Shown one piece after another: positions 46,403-55,200 of a stretch of DNA of 64,000 nucleotides. The position numbers and the translations under genes are program-made. Source of the DNA: Solibacillus daqui (GTDB lineage: Bacteria; Bacillota; Bacilli; Bacillales_A; Planococcaceae); assembly GCF_028747805.1 (NCBI RefSeq), contig NZ_CP114887.1, forward strand, positions 3,676,001 to 3,740,000, written 5' to 3'. Below the pieces are notes generated by a model. It ran no database searches and had not been told where the DNA came from. It worked only from the letters and a program-made list of their open reading frames with translations. Within the stretch, counting starts at the first letter, position 1. Every line of letters begins with the position of its first letter.

Positions 46403-46431
46403 AAAAAATCCCCTAAAATTAAGGGGATTTT
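46403..46431 (-). terminator. Hairpin with T run upstream of the catabolic operon
   Basis: Ten-bp stem AAAATCCCCT / AGGGGATTTT; the minus strand continues with six T. It points toward the operon and sits before the cre site, so it stops or attenuates transcripts coming from the regulator side. Confidence 0.65.
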
Positions 46432-46509
46432 CTGTAGAAAGGTCAATTTTTCTCTTCAATAAACTATAAGTTTGTTATTTCGCAGGGTTTCTTTCAGTTT
46501 TTCGCAAAT

Positions 46510-46537
46510 TTGAAATCTCGTAATTTTTTGATATAAT
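46510..46537 (+). promoter_or_regulatory. Promoter of the LuxR-type regulator
   Basis: TTGAAA (46510-46515), 16-bp spacer, TATAAT (46532-46537), 35 bases before the regulator start. Confidence 0.7.
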
Positions 46538-46572
46538 CTGAATATAGAATCCTGTTTTAAAGGGGGAAATTT

Positions 46573-47256
46573 ATGCTTGAAACAGCTATAAAAAAACAAA
46601 TCCAATCAATTTCATCCGTTTCTTCTCATTATGAAAAACAAATACTTGCCGTCCGCGGTTTTATGGATATTTTTAACTTTTCACGTGTAAGTCTCTATTT
46701 CTATTCGACATTAAGCAAAGTCGGTGAAGGGATATTATGTATCGATCAACAGGGGGTATCATCCTTACAAGAGTGGAGAGATGATGTTCGAAACATGCCT
46801 CCTATCTATTCAGCGATAAAGGAAAGAACGCCTAAGCATATCGATTCCCAATCAATTCACCAAATACCGGTAAAATTCACCAATGGCGTGACAACTGAAC
46901 TTATAGTAGTTCCCATTAGCTATAGCTCCCACGTAGTTGGCTATGCCTGCATGGGAAGTACGGATTCTTTTATAGTTAAGGATAACCTTCTGGAATCTCT
47001 TGCTATGTATGGACAACATTTAGGGCAAATATTTGGAGAAGATGACTATCCTGGCTACTCCAAAAAAATTAGTAAACGGGAAATTGACGTATTGCAAAGA
47101 ATGTCTTGGGGTGAAAGTACGAAAATAATGGCTGTATCTCTTGGTATTAGCGAATTTACTGTTCAGGATTACGTACAATCCGCCATTCGAAAACTCGAGG
47201 TGTTAAATCGAGTGCAAGGTGTAGCCGAAGCTTTGCGTAGAGGTATTATCCAATAA
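46573..47256 (+). CDS. LuxR-type transcriptional regulator with GAF-like sensor domain
   Basis: A 227-residue protein. The first 150 residues look like a GAF-type ligand domain (FSRVSLYFYST, then LIVVPISYSSHVVGYACMGS); residues 160-225 are a LuxR helix-turn-helix (SKREIDVLQRMSWGESTKIM and SEFTVQDYVQSAIRKLEV). There is no receiver domain, so it is probably a one-component regulator that binds a metabolite. It is divergent from the catabolic operon and its likely activator. AAAGGGGG lies eight bases before ATG. Acinetobacter chn genes use an AraC-type ChnR instead. Confidence 0.8.
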   Translation: MLETAIKKQIQSISSVSSHYEKQILAVRGFMDIFNFSRVSLYFYSTLSKVGEGILCIDQQGVSSLQEWRDDVRNMPPIYSAIKERTPKHIDSQSIHQIPVKFTNGVTTELIVVPISYSSHVVGYACMGSTDSFIVKDNLLESLAMYGQHLGQIFGEDDYPGYSKKISKREIDVLQRMSWGESTKIMAVSLGISEFTVQDYVQSAIRKLEVLNRVQGVAEALRRGIIQ

Positions 47257-47488
47257 CAATTCCTAGTATCATAGCCAACTGACAATACCTCACACCTACT
47301 TAATGTAGTCATTTAAGGTAACTGTCTGGGCATAATTTATGAAAGCTACTTACTTCCAAATTTCTGGGTTTTACGAACCGTAAACACTATTTGCACAGTG
47401 CTTATGTTTCAAAAGATTTTTCTTTATTAAATAACAGACTAATATTAGCAACAAAAACTGGACTAACCTAATTTAATATGACTATATG
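47257..47488. other. Intergenic, nothing recognised
   Basis: A/T-rich sequence after the regulator, inside the island; no gene or structure beyond the hairpin that follows at 47489. Confidence 0.4.
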
Positions 47489-47552
47489 AAACACCTCTAA
47501 AATCGGAATATATAAAAGTATATATACCTAATTATTTTGGAGGTGTTTTTTT
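47489..47552 (+). terminator. Long hairpin with T run at the island edge
   Basis: Fifteen-pair stem (arms 47489-47503 and 47534-47548, core ACACCTC / GAGGTGT, one G-U) followed by TTTTTTT. It ends the regulator transcript. The right arm also reads GGAGGTG seven bases before an ATG (47553). Confidence 0.65.
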
Positions 47553-47737
47553 ATGACAGGAGTCAGATATCAAGCAGATGTAAAATGCATTTAAAGACAG
47601 AGGAATCCTTGCTTGTAAAGCATCATTCATTGGCCAATGAAGAGACGAGAAGACATATTATTATGAAGAGAGAATACAAAAAAAGGCTACTCAGCGCCCG
47701 TAGAATACGGTCACCAAGCAGCCTAAAGGGTATTTAA
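47553..47737 (+). pseudogene. Possible decayed coding remnant at the island edge
   Basis: ATG 47553 after an ideal GGAGGTG starts MTGVRYQADVKCI and stops after 13 codons. In the neighbouring frame an open stretch continues with basic, helical sequence (SLANEETRRHIIMKREYKKR). This pattern is what a frameshifted transposase OrfA or other small gene would leave, but I cannot name a family. Could equally be chance. Confidence 0.25.
47684..47724 (-). terminator. Terminator downstream of the SLH esterase gene (island side)
   Basis: Seventeen-pair imperfect stem (arms 47684-47700 and 47708-47724) with seven T on the minus strand; 49 bases after the SLH gene stop. Confidence 0.7.
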
Positions 47738-47772
47738 TATGTGTCTCAACGACTAGGTCAGTCTGTTTTTAA

Positions 47773-47827
47773 TTATTCTCCTGACATTGCTAACACTAAA
47801 ATCTTCGCTAATTGTGCACGTGTTAAG
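47773..47827. repeat. Right copy of the 55-bp direct repeat (3' end of the SLH esterase gene)
   Basis: Identical to 38662-38716. Here it is the functional end of the SLH gene: it encodes the last 17 residues plus the TAA. Confidence 0.95.
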
Positions 47828-49146
47828 TTATCTTTTGGTGAGAACGTTGTTGCACTCGTCCCATCTACTACACCAATATCATATAAAAATGTAATCGCTA
47901 CTTGCGTTTCACGATCAAAATTGACAATATCCTTAAACGGCGCAATTGATTCTGGAATGTACTCTTCACCTACAAAACTATTCGATAAGCGCATTAACAT
48001 TAATGCTAGTTGTGCTCGTGTAATTTGCCCTTTTGGATTAAAGTAGCCACCGTTTTCACGAATTAAACCCGCCTCATAAGCCGCTGCAATTTCATTTTGA
48101 GTATCTTGTGAATACTGACTGATATCTTTAAATGGTGCTGCATTCGTAGCTTCTAATTCAAATGCTCGTACAATGACAGATACTGCTTGCGCACGTGTCA
48201 CATTAACATTTGGCTTAAATGTACCATCTTCATTGCCCTTCATAATACCATAAGAATAAGCTACATCAATATAGTCTTTACCCCAATGGTTTTTAATATC
48301 TGTAAACGGTGCTTCTTCGATCACGATTTCCGTAAATCCATCTTCTAAATCCCCTAAAATAACTGCAAAATAGTCCTCAATCATTAATGCTGCGACTGCA
48401 TCATAGCCCGCTTCATTTAGATGAGTATTGTTTTGATTCGGTAAAAATGCACTTGCGTTTTCTGCAATTAACGATGACACATCTGAAAAAATACCTTCAT
48501 TTTCTTCTACAATTGTTTTAATCGAATTGTTAATTGTTGTAACTAGTGTATTTAACTGCCCTTGTACTGTTGAATCTTGTAAATATGGAAACGGGTTATA
48601 CAAGCCCATCACAATAATATCTACTTCTGGATTCAATGCATAAATACTATCGAAAATTTTCTTATAGTTTGTTGAAACTTGTTGGATAGTTTGAAGCACA
48701 CCTGCAGCATCATATGAAAAACCGCCTGCTTCAGTACGTGTTACATTTTTTAATATGTCATTTGCGCCAACACTTAATGTGATCAAATGAGCTTCTTTGA
48801 TTGCCTGTTGTATCGTTGCTGTTTTTGTTGATTGACCATCTAAGTTATAGATTGGCTTTGTTACATTGTTTTCAATATCATTTAGTACATTTACCGTTGT
48901 ATATCCCGGAAAAGCAAAACCTTTATTATAATTGATTGGTTCTTCCCCAATGCTAAAGCTCTGCGCGATATAATCTGCATAACCAAGGCCAATTTCGCCT
49001 TTTTCATTCATACCTGCTGCAAGGGAATCCCCCAAAGCCAAATAATTTAGTACCTCACTCGAATCTTCAGCAGATGCTGATAAAGATACAGGTAGTACAA
49101 GTTGTAATACTAAAATTAATGCTGCAAATATACTAAACTTCTTCAT
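47773..49146 (-). CDS. Secreted SGNH/GDSL esterase with three S-layer homology domains
   Basis: A 457-residue exported protein. Signal peptide of about 26 residues (MKKFSIFAALILVLQLVLPV then SLSASA). Residues 33-270 are an SGNH hydrolase: block I GDSLAAGM, block III GAND, block V NTHLNEAGY with the catalytic His. Residues about 280-455 hold three SLH domains (APFTDIKNHWGKDYID, APFKDISQYSQDTQNEI, APFKDIVNFDRETQVAI), which fix proteins to pyruvylated secondary wall polymer. It is a cell-wall-attached lipase or esterase. Its last 55 bases were duplicated when the island inserted. Confidence 0.92.
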   Translation of the reverse strand: MKKFSIFAALILVLQLVLPVSLSASAEDSSEVLNYLALGDSLAAGMNEKGEIGLGYADYIAQSFSIGEEPINYNKGFAFPGYTTVNVLNDIENNVTKPIYNLDGQSTKTATIQQAIKEAHLITLSVGANDILKNVTRTEAGGFSYDAAGVLQTIQQVSTNYKKIFDSIYALNPEVDIIVMGLYNPFPYLQDSTVQGQLNTLVTTINNSIKTIVEENEGIFSDVSSLIAENASAFLPNQNNTHLNEAGYDAVAALMIEDYFAVILGDLEDGFTEIVIEEAPFTDIKNHWGKDYIDVAYSYGIMKGNEDGTFKPNVNVTRAQAVSVIVRAFELEATNAAPFKDISQYSQDTQNEIAAAYEAGLIRENGGYFNPKGQITRAQLALMLMRLSNSFVGEEYIPESIAPFKDIVNFDRETQVAITFLYDIGVVDGTSATTFSPKDNLTRAQLAKILVLAMSGE

Positions 49147-49405
49147 TCATAACCCCCAAGTAAAAATGACTTGTTCATATTATAAAATAAGTAATTACAA
49201 AAAACAAAATATTATTAAAATTAGAAATTATTGGATTAATAAATATGATTTATAGATGATAAAAATTAATTCGTATCTAAGACATAATATACAAAATACC
49301 GCTCCTTAAATAAGGATAATAGATAAGATAGTCATACCTCTTCTTTCTATAAATAAGTCTAACTATTTAATTTTATATATCTGTAGTTATTAGGAGGTTG
49401 ATGAT
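49147..49405. other. A/T-rich upstream region of the SLH esterase
   Basis: Promoter region; no further gene or strong hairpin recognised. Confidence 0.4.
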
Positions 49406-49498
49406 ATGAGTTTTAAATCATTTAATGCAAAAATTCCGTCTAGCATAAAATATACTTCCTCTAAATTCCACAAGAGCATTTATTTTACCTGTTTCTAA
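49406..49498 (+). CDS. Possible 30-aa peptide
   Basis: ATG 49406 lies eight bases after a perfect AGGAGG; the frame encodes MSFKSFNAKIPSSIKYTSSK followed by a short hydrophobic end (IYFTCF). The stop overlaps the 3' end of the opposite gene by 14 bases. The strong ribosome binding site is the only real support. No family recognised. Confidence 0.3.
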   Translation: MSFKSFNAKIPSSIKYTSSKFHKSIYFTCF

Positions 49499-49922
49499 AT
49501 TTGGGTAAAATACAATAAATAATAAAACTCATAATGGCAATAACAATCGCAATGAATGCTATTTTCGCCTTATCCATTACGCTACCTTGAAATTCATATG
49601 GTGATTCGTAGACTGCCATAATATACTTTCCTTTTTCATGTTCAACCGCAATGGCCTCAGTTGTCGCTATACCTTCTATTGCATAGTAAGTAGTGCCCTT
49701 TGGATAATAGTTCGAGAAATTCCCCCCGAATTGCTCCATATCTGAATACCTCGTAACCTTACCTATTTTTTGTTCTACCTGTGGCACGACTTCATCTGTA
49801 ATGACATAAATTGAATCATTCCACACAACAAAAGGAAATGCCCAACTCGTTGCAAACACTAACTGTGGGATGAAAAATAGCCAGCAAAATACAATTCCGC
49901 TTAACAATAACCCTTTTTTCAT
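49485..49922 (-). CDS. Hypothetical membrane-anchored protein, 145 aa
   Basis: Unrecognised. N-terminal signal peptide or helix (KKGLLLSGIVFCWLFFIPQL), an extracytoplasmic region of about 85 residues rich in aromatic residues (NFSNYYPKGTTYYAIEGIA) and a C-terminal helix (KIAFIAIVIAIMSFIIYCIL). ATG 49922 is chosen because GGAGGGAT lies eight bases before it; an in-frame ATG at 50039 lies inside the groEL terminator. Confidence 0.65.
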   Translation of the reverse strand: MKKGLLLSGIVFCWLFFIPQLVFATSWAFPFVVWNDSIYVITDEVVPQVEQKIGKVTRYSDMEQFGGNFSNYYPKGTTYYAIEGIATTEAIAVEHEKGKYIMAVYESPYEFQGSVMDKAKIAFIAIVIAIMSFIIYCILPKFRNR

Positions 49923-49975
49923 GTAAATCCCTCCAACACCCCTTTTATTCATTAGACCAAAAATTTTGGAAAAAG

Positions 49976-50016
49976 TTACAAAAACATCCCAAATCCTAAT
50001 AAATGATTTGAGATGT
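49976..50016 (-). terminator. Terminator of groESL
   Basis: Twelve-pair stem ACATCCCAAATC / GATTTGAGATGT (one G-U) followed by TTTTTG on the minus strand. Confidence 0.8.
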
Positions 50017-50052
50017 TTCAAAGTTAAAATGTTATTCAACTGTTAAGAAGGA

Positions 50053-51780
<1,728 letters not shown>

Positions 51781-51803
51781 GAGTTTGAAAGTTCGTTTTT
51801 AAA

Positions 51804-52088
51804 TTAACCGACGATAGCTAGTACATCACTTTCGCGTAAAATTAAATATTCTACGCCATCATACTTCACTTCGGTACCTGAGAATTTTGAGAAGATAATT
51901 TCGTCGCCTACTTTTACATCAAGATCAAGACGAATGCCGTTGTCAAGAACTCGACCCGTGCCTACAGCTACAACTTTACCAGTTTGCGGCTTTTCTTTTG
52001 CAGAGTCAGGTAAAACGATACCGAACGCTGTTTTTTCCTCTACTTCTACAAGTTCGATAATAATGCGATCTCCTAATGGTCTTAACAA
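51804..52088 (-). CDS. groES: Co-chaperonin GroES (10 kDa)
   Basis: A 94-residue co-chaperonin ([20 protein letters not shown] start, mobile loop [14 protein letters not shown], roof [11 protein letters not shown]). The start is TTG 52088: AGGAGG lies nine bases upstream and the protein then has the standard length and N-terminus; the TTG three codons earlier touches the binding site. TTG for such an abundant protein is unusual. Confidence 0.95.
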   Translation of the reverse strand: MLRPLGDRIIIELVEVEEKTAFGIVLPDSAKEKPQTGKVVAVGTGRVLDNGIRLDLDVKVGDEIIFSKFSGTEVKYDGVEYLILRESDVLAIVG

Positions 52089-52118
52089 TTGAAACAACCT
52101 CCTAAATATTTGTTCTAT

Positions 52119-52145
52119 TTAGCACTCTGAACCTTAGAGTGCTAA
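52119..52145 (-). promoter_or_regulatory. CIRCE operator (HrcA)
   Basis: TTAGCACTC-N9-GAGTGCTAA, a perfect match to the CIRCE consensus, 31-57 bases before groES. Confidence 0.98.
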
Positions 52146-52155
52146 CACATTTATA

Positions 52156-52184
52156 ATTTTAATAAATTCACTATTTTTTTGCAA
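52156..52184 (-). promoter_or_regulatory. Sigma-A promoter of groESL
   Basis: TTGCAA (52179-52184), 17-bp spacer, TAAAAT (52156-52161), directly upstream of CIRCE. Confidence 0.65.
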
Positions 52185-52281
52185 GTATGTGCGCTAAAAA
52201 ATTTTGTTTTATCAAGAAATTCCTCTACAATATAGAAGAATTACTTAATATCGTTATTAAAATAGAAAGAAGGTTGGAGCT

Positions 52282-53007
52282 GTGAAAAACGTTTCCTCAC
52301 CTAAGTTTAAAACACAAAAGACCGCATTTTATGTGTTGTTAACTTATATCATTTGTCAATTATCTGTATTTTTACTTATATTCACTCCTGGTTTAAAAGA
52401 TACCTTACTAGCGCTATTTTCTGGTACACCAGATGAACAATTAATCAAGCTTTCTGGTTGGTGGAGCACGATTTCTTTTGCGATTGCCTTTATCGTATCC
52501 TTCCTATTCATTTCACGTAATAAAAACTTTTGGAATGTGTTTAGCGGCGAAAAAATGCCTTTAGGTAAAGCCATTGGTTGGGGAATCATCGGTTTCTTCC
52601 TAGTATTTTTAGGGCAAACAATTGGGGCCGCGATTGAGCTTGCATTAGGCATTGATAAGGGGTCTGAAAATACCGAAGCTATTATGAACGTTACGAAAGT
52701 CGCCCCTGTCATGATGATTGCAACGGTATTTTTAGGACCTGTACTAGAGGAGCTTGTTTTCCGTCGTGTGATTTTTGGCTCGATTATTCAAAACTACAAC
52801 TTCTGGATTGCGAGTATTATTAGTGCGATTGTGTTTGCTGCGATTCACATGGATTTCACGCACATTATTTTATACACTATTTGCGGGATGATTTTCGCGT
52901 TTTTATACCATAAAACCAAACGCCTCATTACACCCATTATCGCGCATATTTTACTTAACGGCTTCGTGACGTTTATCCAAATGAATGCCGATAAGTTTCA
53001 GGTATAG
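52282..53007 (+). CDS. ydiL: CPBP-family intramembrane metalloprotease (YdiL type)
   Basis: A 241-residue membrane protein with about six helices and the CPBP/Abi motifs: EELVFRRVIFG (EExxxR) at about 161-171 and HMDFTHI (HxxxN/B-like His) near 196, then HILLNG. Family members cleave prenylated or other membrane substrates or act in bacteriocin self-immunity. It is divergent from groES, the place B. subtilis ydiL holds beside groES. GTG start with GGAG about six bases before it. Confidence 0.85.
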   Translation: MKNVSSPKFKTQKTAFYVLLTYIICQLSVFLLIFTPGLKDTLLALFSGTPDEQLIKLSGWWSTISFAIAFIVSFLFISRNKNFWNVFSGEKMPLGKAIGWGIIGFFLVFLGQTIGAAIELALGIDKGSENTEAIMNVTKVAPVMMIATVFLGPVLEELVFRRVIFGSIIQNYNFWIASIISAIVFAAIHMDFTHIILYTICGMIFAFLYHKTKRLITPIIAHILLNGFVTFIQMNADKFQV

Positions 53008-53020
53008 CTTTCATAATAAG

Positions 53021-53064
53021 AAAAGCCATGAGAATTTTATTAATAAAATTCCCATGGCTTTTTT
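53021..53064 (+). terminator. Terminator of the CPBP protease gene
   Basis: Long stem (arms 53021-53037 and 53045-53060, AAAGCCATG / CATGGCTTT) followed by TTTTTT. Confidence 0.8.
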
Positions 53065-53074
53065 GCTAACAAAA

Positions 53075-53099
53075 AACGCTACCGAATGGCGATAGCATT
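53075..53099 (-). terminator. Terminator of tatA-tatC
   Basis: Ten-pair stem AACGCTACCG / CGATAGCATT (G-U pairs) with TTTTTTG on the minus strand, just after tatC. Confidence 0.75.
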
Positions 53100-53104
53100 T
53101 ATTG

Positions 53105-53926
53105 CTAACTATTCATTTGTTCCATTTGTTTACGCTGCTGCTCTAGCAATTCTTCTACTTGCAACTCACGTTCACGCTCTTCTTCTTGTAAAACACGCGC
53201 TGCTTCAGCCTTTTCATATTTACGATAGCCTATACGAGAAATGACAATACTTACCTCGTATAAAATAAAAAGCGGAATCGCAATAATGATATTCGACACA
53301 AAATCCGGAGGTGCTAGTAATACAGAAATAACAATTAATACAAAATAGGCATACTTGCGGAATTTAATCATTAATTTTGGGTTAATAATCCCTAGTCGCG
53401 CCACAAATAGCGTAACGACTGGCAACTGAAATAGAATGCCAAATGGGACGACTAACTTTAGTAAAAATGAAAAGAATTCATTAATGCCAATCGTTTGAGT
53501 AATGTTTAAATCACTCGATAGTTCCGTCATAAATCGCATGACAAACGGAAATAAAATAAAGTAAGCAAAGGCCATACCACCAATACCTAGTACAAAAGCA
53601 TACGGTATGTACTTTAAAGTTGCCTTTCGCTCTTTATCATGTAAGCCAGGTGTTATAAAAGCCCATAACTGATAGAGTAAAATCGGTGAAACAATCACTG
53701 CCGCAATTATGAATGTCATTTGTAAATAAACAGTTAATGGATCGGCAGGACTAAAGGCGTTCATCGAAAAACTAGCAGCAAGATCACTGCGTTGAATGTG
53801 TCTAATAATCGGTTTGGCTGTGTAGAAGCCTGCAAAAAGCGCTAAAACAAAGAAAATCGCCACGAAAAATAAGCGTTTCCTAAGTTCCTCCATATGTTCG
53901 AGTAAGGTTAATTCTTGTGGATTCAT
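53105..53926 (-). CDS. tatC: Twin-arginine translocase subunit TatC
   Basis: A 273-residue TatC with six membrane helices. Family segments: LLEHMEELRKRLFF at the N-terminus, the substrate-binding region, and FAYFILFPFVMRFM and VPFGILFQLPVV in the helices. A charged, Glu/Arg/Gln-rich tail of about 35 residues (YEKAEAARVLQEEERERELQ) is longer than in most TatC proteins and should form a cytoplasmic helix. It follows tatA by 17 bases. Confidence 0.95.
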   Translation of the reverse strand: MNPQELTLLEHMEELRKRLFFVAIFFVLALFAGFYTAKPIIRHIQRSDLAASFSMNAFSPADPLTVYLQMTFIIAAVIVSPILLYQLWAFITPGLHDKERKATLKYIPYAFVLGIGGMAFAYFILFPFVMRFMTELSSDLNITQTIGINEFFSFLLKLVVPFGILFQLPVVTLFVARLGIINPKLMIKFRKYAYFVLIVISVLLAPPDFVSNIIIAIPLFILYEVSIVISRIGYRKYEKAEAARVLQEEERERELQVEELLEQQRKQMEQMNS

Positions 53927-53943
53927 AATAAGACATCCTTAAT

Positions 53944-54180
53944 TTACTTATCGTTAGGTTTTTCGTTATCTTTATGTTCAATGACAGCTTTTTTTGTTTT
54001 GTAATCATCATCGTCATCATCTGTTAGTCCTTTTGTAGCACTGCGGAACTCACGTAAAGTTGTCCCCATGGCACGACCTAAAGATGGTAATTTTTTTGGA
54101 CCAAAAATTAATAAAGCAATAAGACCAATGATAATTAGGCTTACAGGTGTAATCGCACTTAAATGCACAACGACTTCCAC
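53944..54180 (-). CDS. tatA: Twin-arginine translocase subunit TatA
   Basis: A 78-residue TatA: membrane helix (PVSLIIIGLIALLIFGPKKL), FGPKKLP hinge, amphipathic helix GRAMGTTLREFRSATKGL, then an acidic-basic tail with six Asp in a row. The start is GTG 54180 with GAGGAGG eight bases upstream; the frame stays open further upstream without a site. Together with tatC it forms a minimal TatAC system exporting folded proteins. Confidence 0.93.
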   Translation of the reverse strand: MEVVVHLSAITPVSLIIIGLIALLIFGPKKLPSLGRAMGTTLREFRSATKGLTDDDDDDYKTKKAVIEHKDNEKPNDK

Positions 54181-54263
54181 TATAGCCACCTCCTCTATTA
54201 TTATGTACATTTTACAGTAATTAAAAACATTTTACCATTTTTAGTAATGTGAACAATTTGTTA

Positions 54264-54896
54264 CTAATCTGAATTTCTTACTAAATAGATAAGTGCCTGC
54301 AACTCCACAGATAAGTCAATGTTCATAACCTTTAACGTCTCTGGCACAGAAAGTCGTACAGGCGTGAAATTTAATATTCCTTTTGCATTCATGTTCACAA
54401 GGCGGTCAGTCATCATTTGCGCTGAGCGTGATGGCACTGTTAAAATTGCTAATTCCGCGCCAAATTCCTCATACATATCCTCTAAACGATCTGGATGGAA
54501 TACCGGAATATTACTAATCATTGTTCCCTCATAAGGCGCTTTCGAGTCAAACGCCACCACAATACGTGTATTGTGGTTTTTTTGGAAATTGTATTTTAAT
54601 AAACCATTTCCTAAGTTCCCTACTCCAATTAGTGCAACATTCATCGCTTCATCTTGATCTAAGGTTTGGCGGAAAAATTCGAGTAAATAGTTGACATCGT
54701 AGCCATAGCCCTTCTTACCAAGTGCTCCAAAATAAGAAAAGTCTCGACGAATTGTAGCCGAATCTATTTTCATCGCATCACTTAATTCTTGTGATGAAAT
54801 ACGTTTTTTACCTTCATTTGCGAAGTTTTTTAAAAATCGATAATACAGAGGGAGTCTTTTCGTTGTTGCTTGTGGAATTTTTGCTTCTGGTTTCAC
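54264..54896 (-). CDS. rex: Redox-sensing repressor Rex
   Basis: A 210-residue Rex protein: N-terminal winged helix ([32 protein letters not shown]) and Rossmann domain with [10 protein letters not shown], which reads the NADH/NAD+ ratio. It normally represses fermentation and anaerobic respiration genes at high NAD+. GTG start after AGGAGGAGA. It lies between tatA and the ABC-F gene as in B. subtilis (ydiH). Confidence 0.95.
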   Translation of the reverse strand: MKPEAKIPQATTKRLPLYYRFLKNFANEGKKRISSQELSDAMKIDSATIRRDFSYFGALGKKGYGYDVNYLLEFFRQTLDQDEAMNVALIGVGNLGNGLLKYNFQKNHNTRIVVAFDSKAPYEGTMISNIPVFHPDRLEDMYEEFGAELAILTVPSRSAQMMTDRLVNMNAKGILNFTPVRLSVPETLKVMNIDLSVELQALIYLVRNSD

Positions 54897-54927
54897 ACAT
54901 TCTCCTCCTCCTTCTTATTATTGGAAA

Positions 54928-55020
54928 TCGTTATCAATTACCCCTCAGCGTAATTGCGTCCAAATTTTTTTGAGTTAACTGAAAAAATTCCCCTAGAAAA
55001 TCTGTGACATTCGCTGGGCA
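54928..55020 (-). repeat. Folded intergenic element, copy B
   Basis: In the rex / ABC-F divergent region. Shares with copy A (26260-26350) the lead TCGTTATCAATTA, GTAATTGCGTC (54950-54960) and TGACAT (55005-55010) at the same distance (44 versus 45 bases), flanked by paired CAGCG / CGCTG where copy A has GTG / CAC, and an inner TTTTTT / AAAAAA hairpin. Confidence 0.65.
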
Positions 55021-55200
55021 TTGGGCCAAAAAAATGTTGGTCACTCAGACGTTGCCACACGATGTGACGCACTTAGCCCGAGTTCCCAATTCAGCAGAAA
55101 CAAGTTAATCTTACTAAACTACTAGCTCCAAGTAAAGTATCCATCGTTGCACGTCGTGTGTCCATCCTTTAAACTAAATAGAAGAAACTGAGGTGTAAAC
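55021..55200. other. Remaining rex / ABC-F intergenic DNA
   Basis: Contains further G+C-richer sequence with TTGGGCC and ACTTAGCCCGAG segments that may extend element B, then an ordinary promoter region for the ABC-F gene. No gene. Confidence 0.35.

Noticed and set aside
54239..54265. Possible Rex operator between rex and tatA
   Set aside because: A TTCACA-like half-site is present but the other half does not match TTGTGAA; better read as weak palindrome near the tatA promoter.
54918..54942. Fur-box-like sequence GATAACGATTTCC upstream of rex
   Set aside because: Only one half fits the 7-1-7 motif, and the same bases belong to the lead conserved between folded elements A and B.
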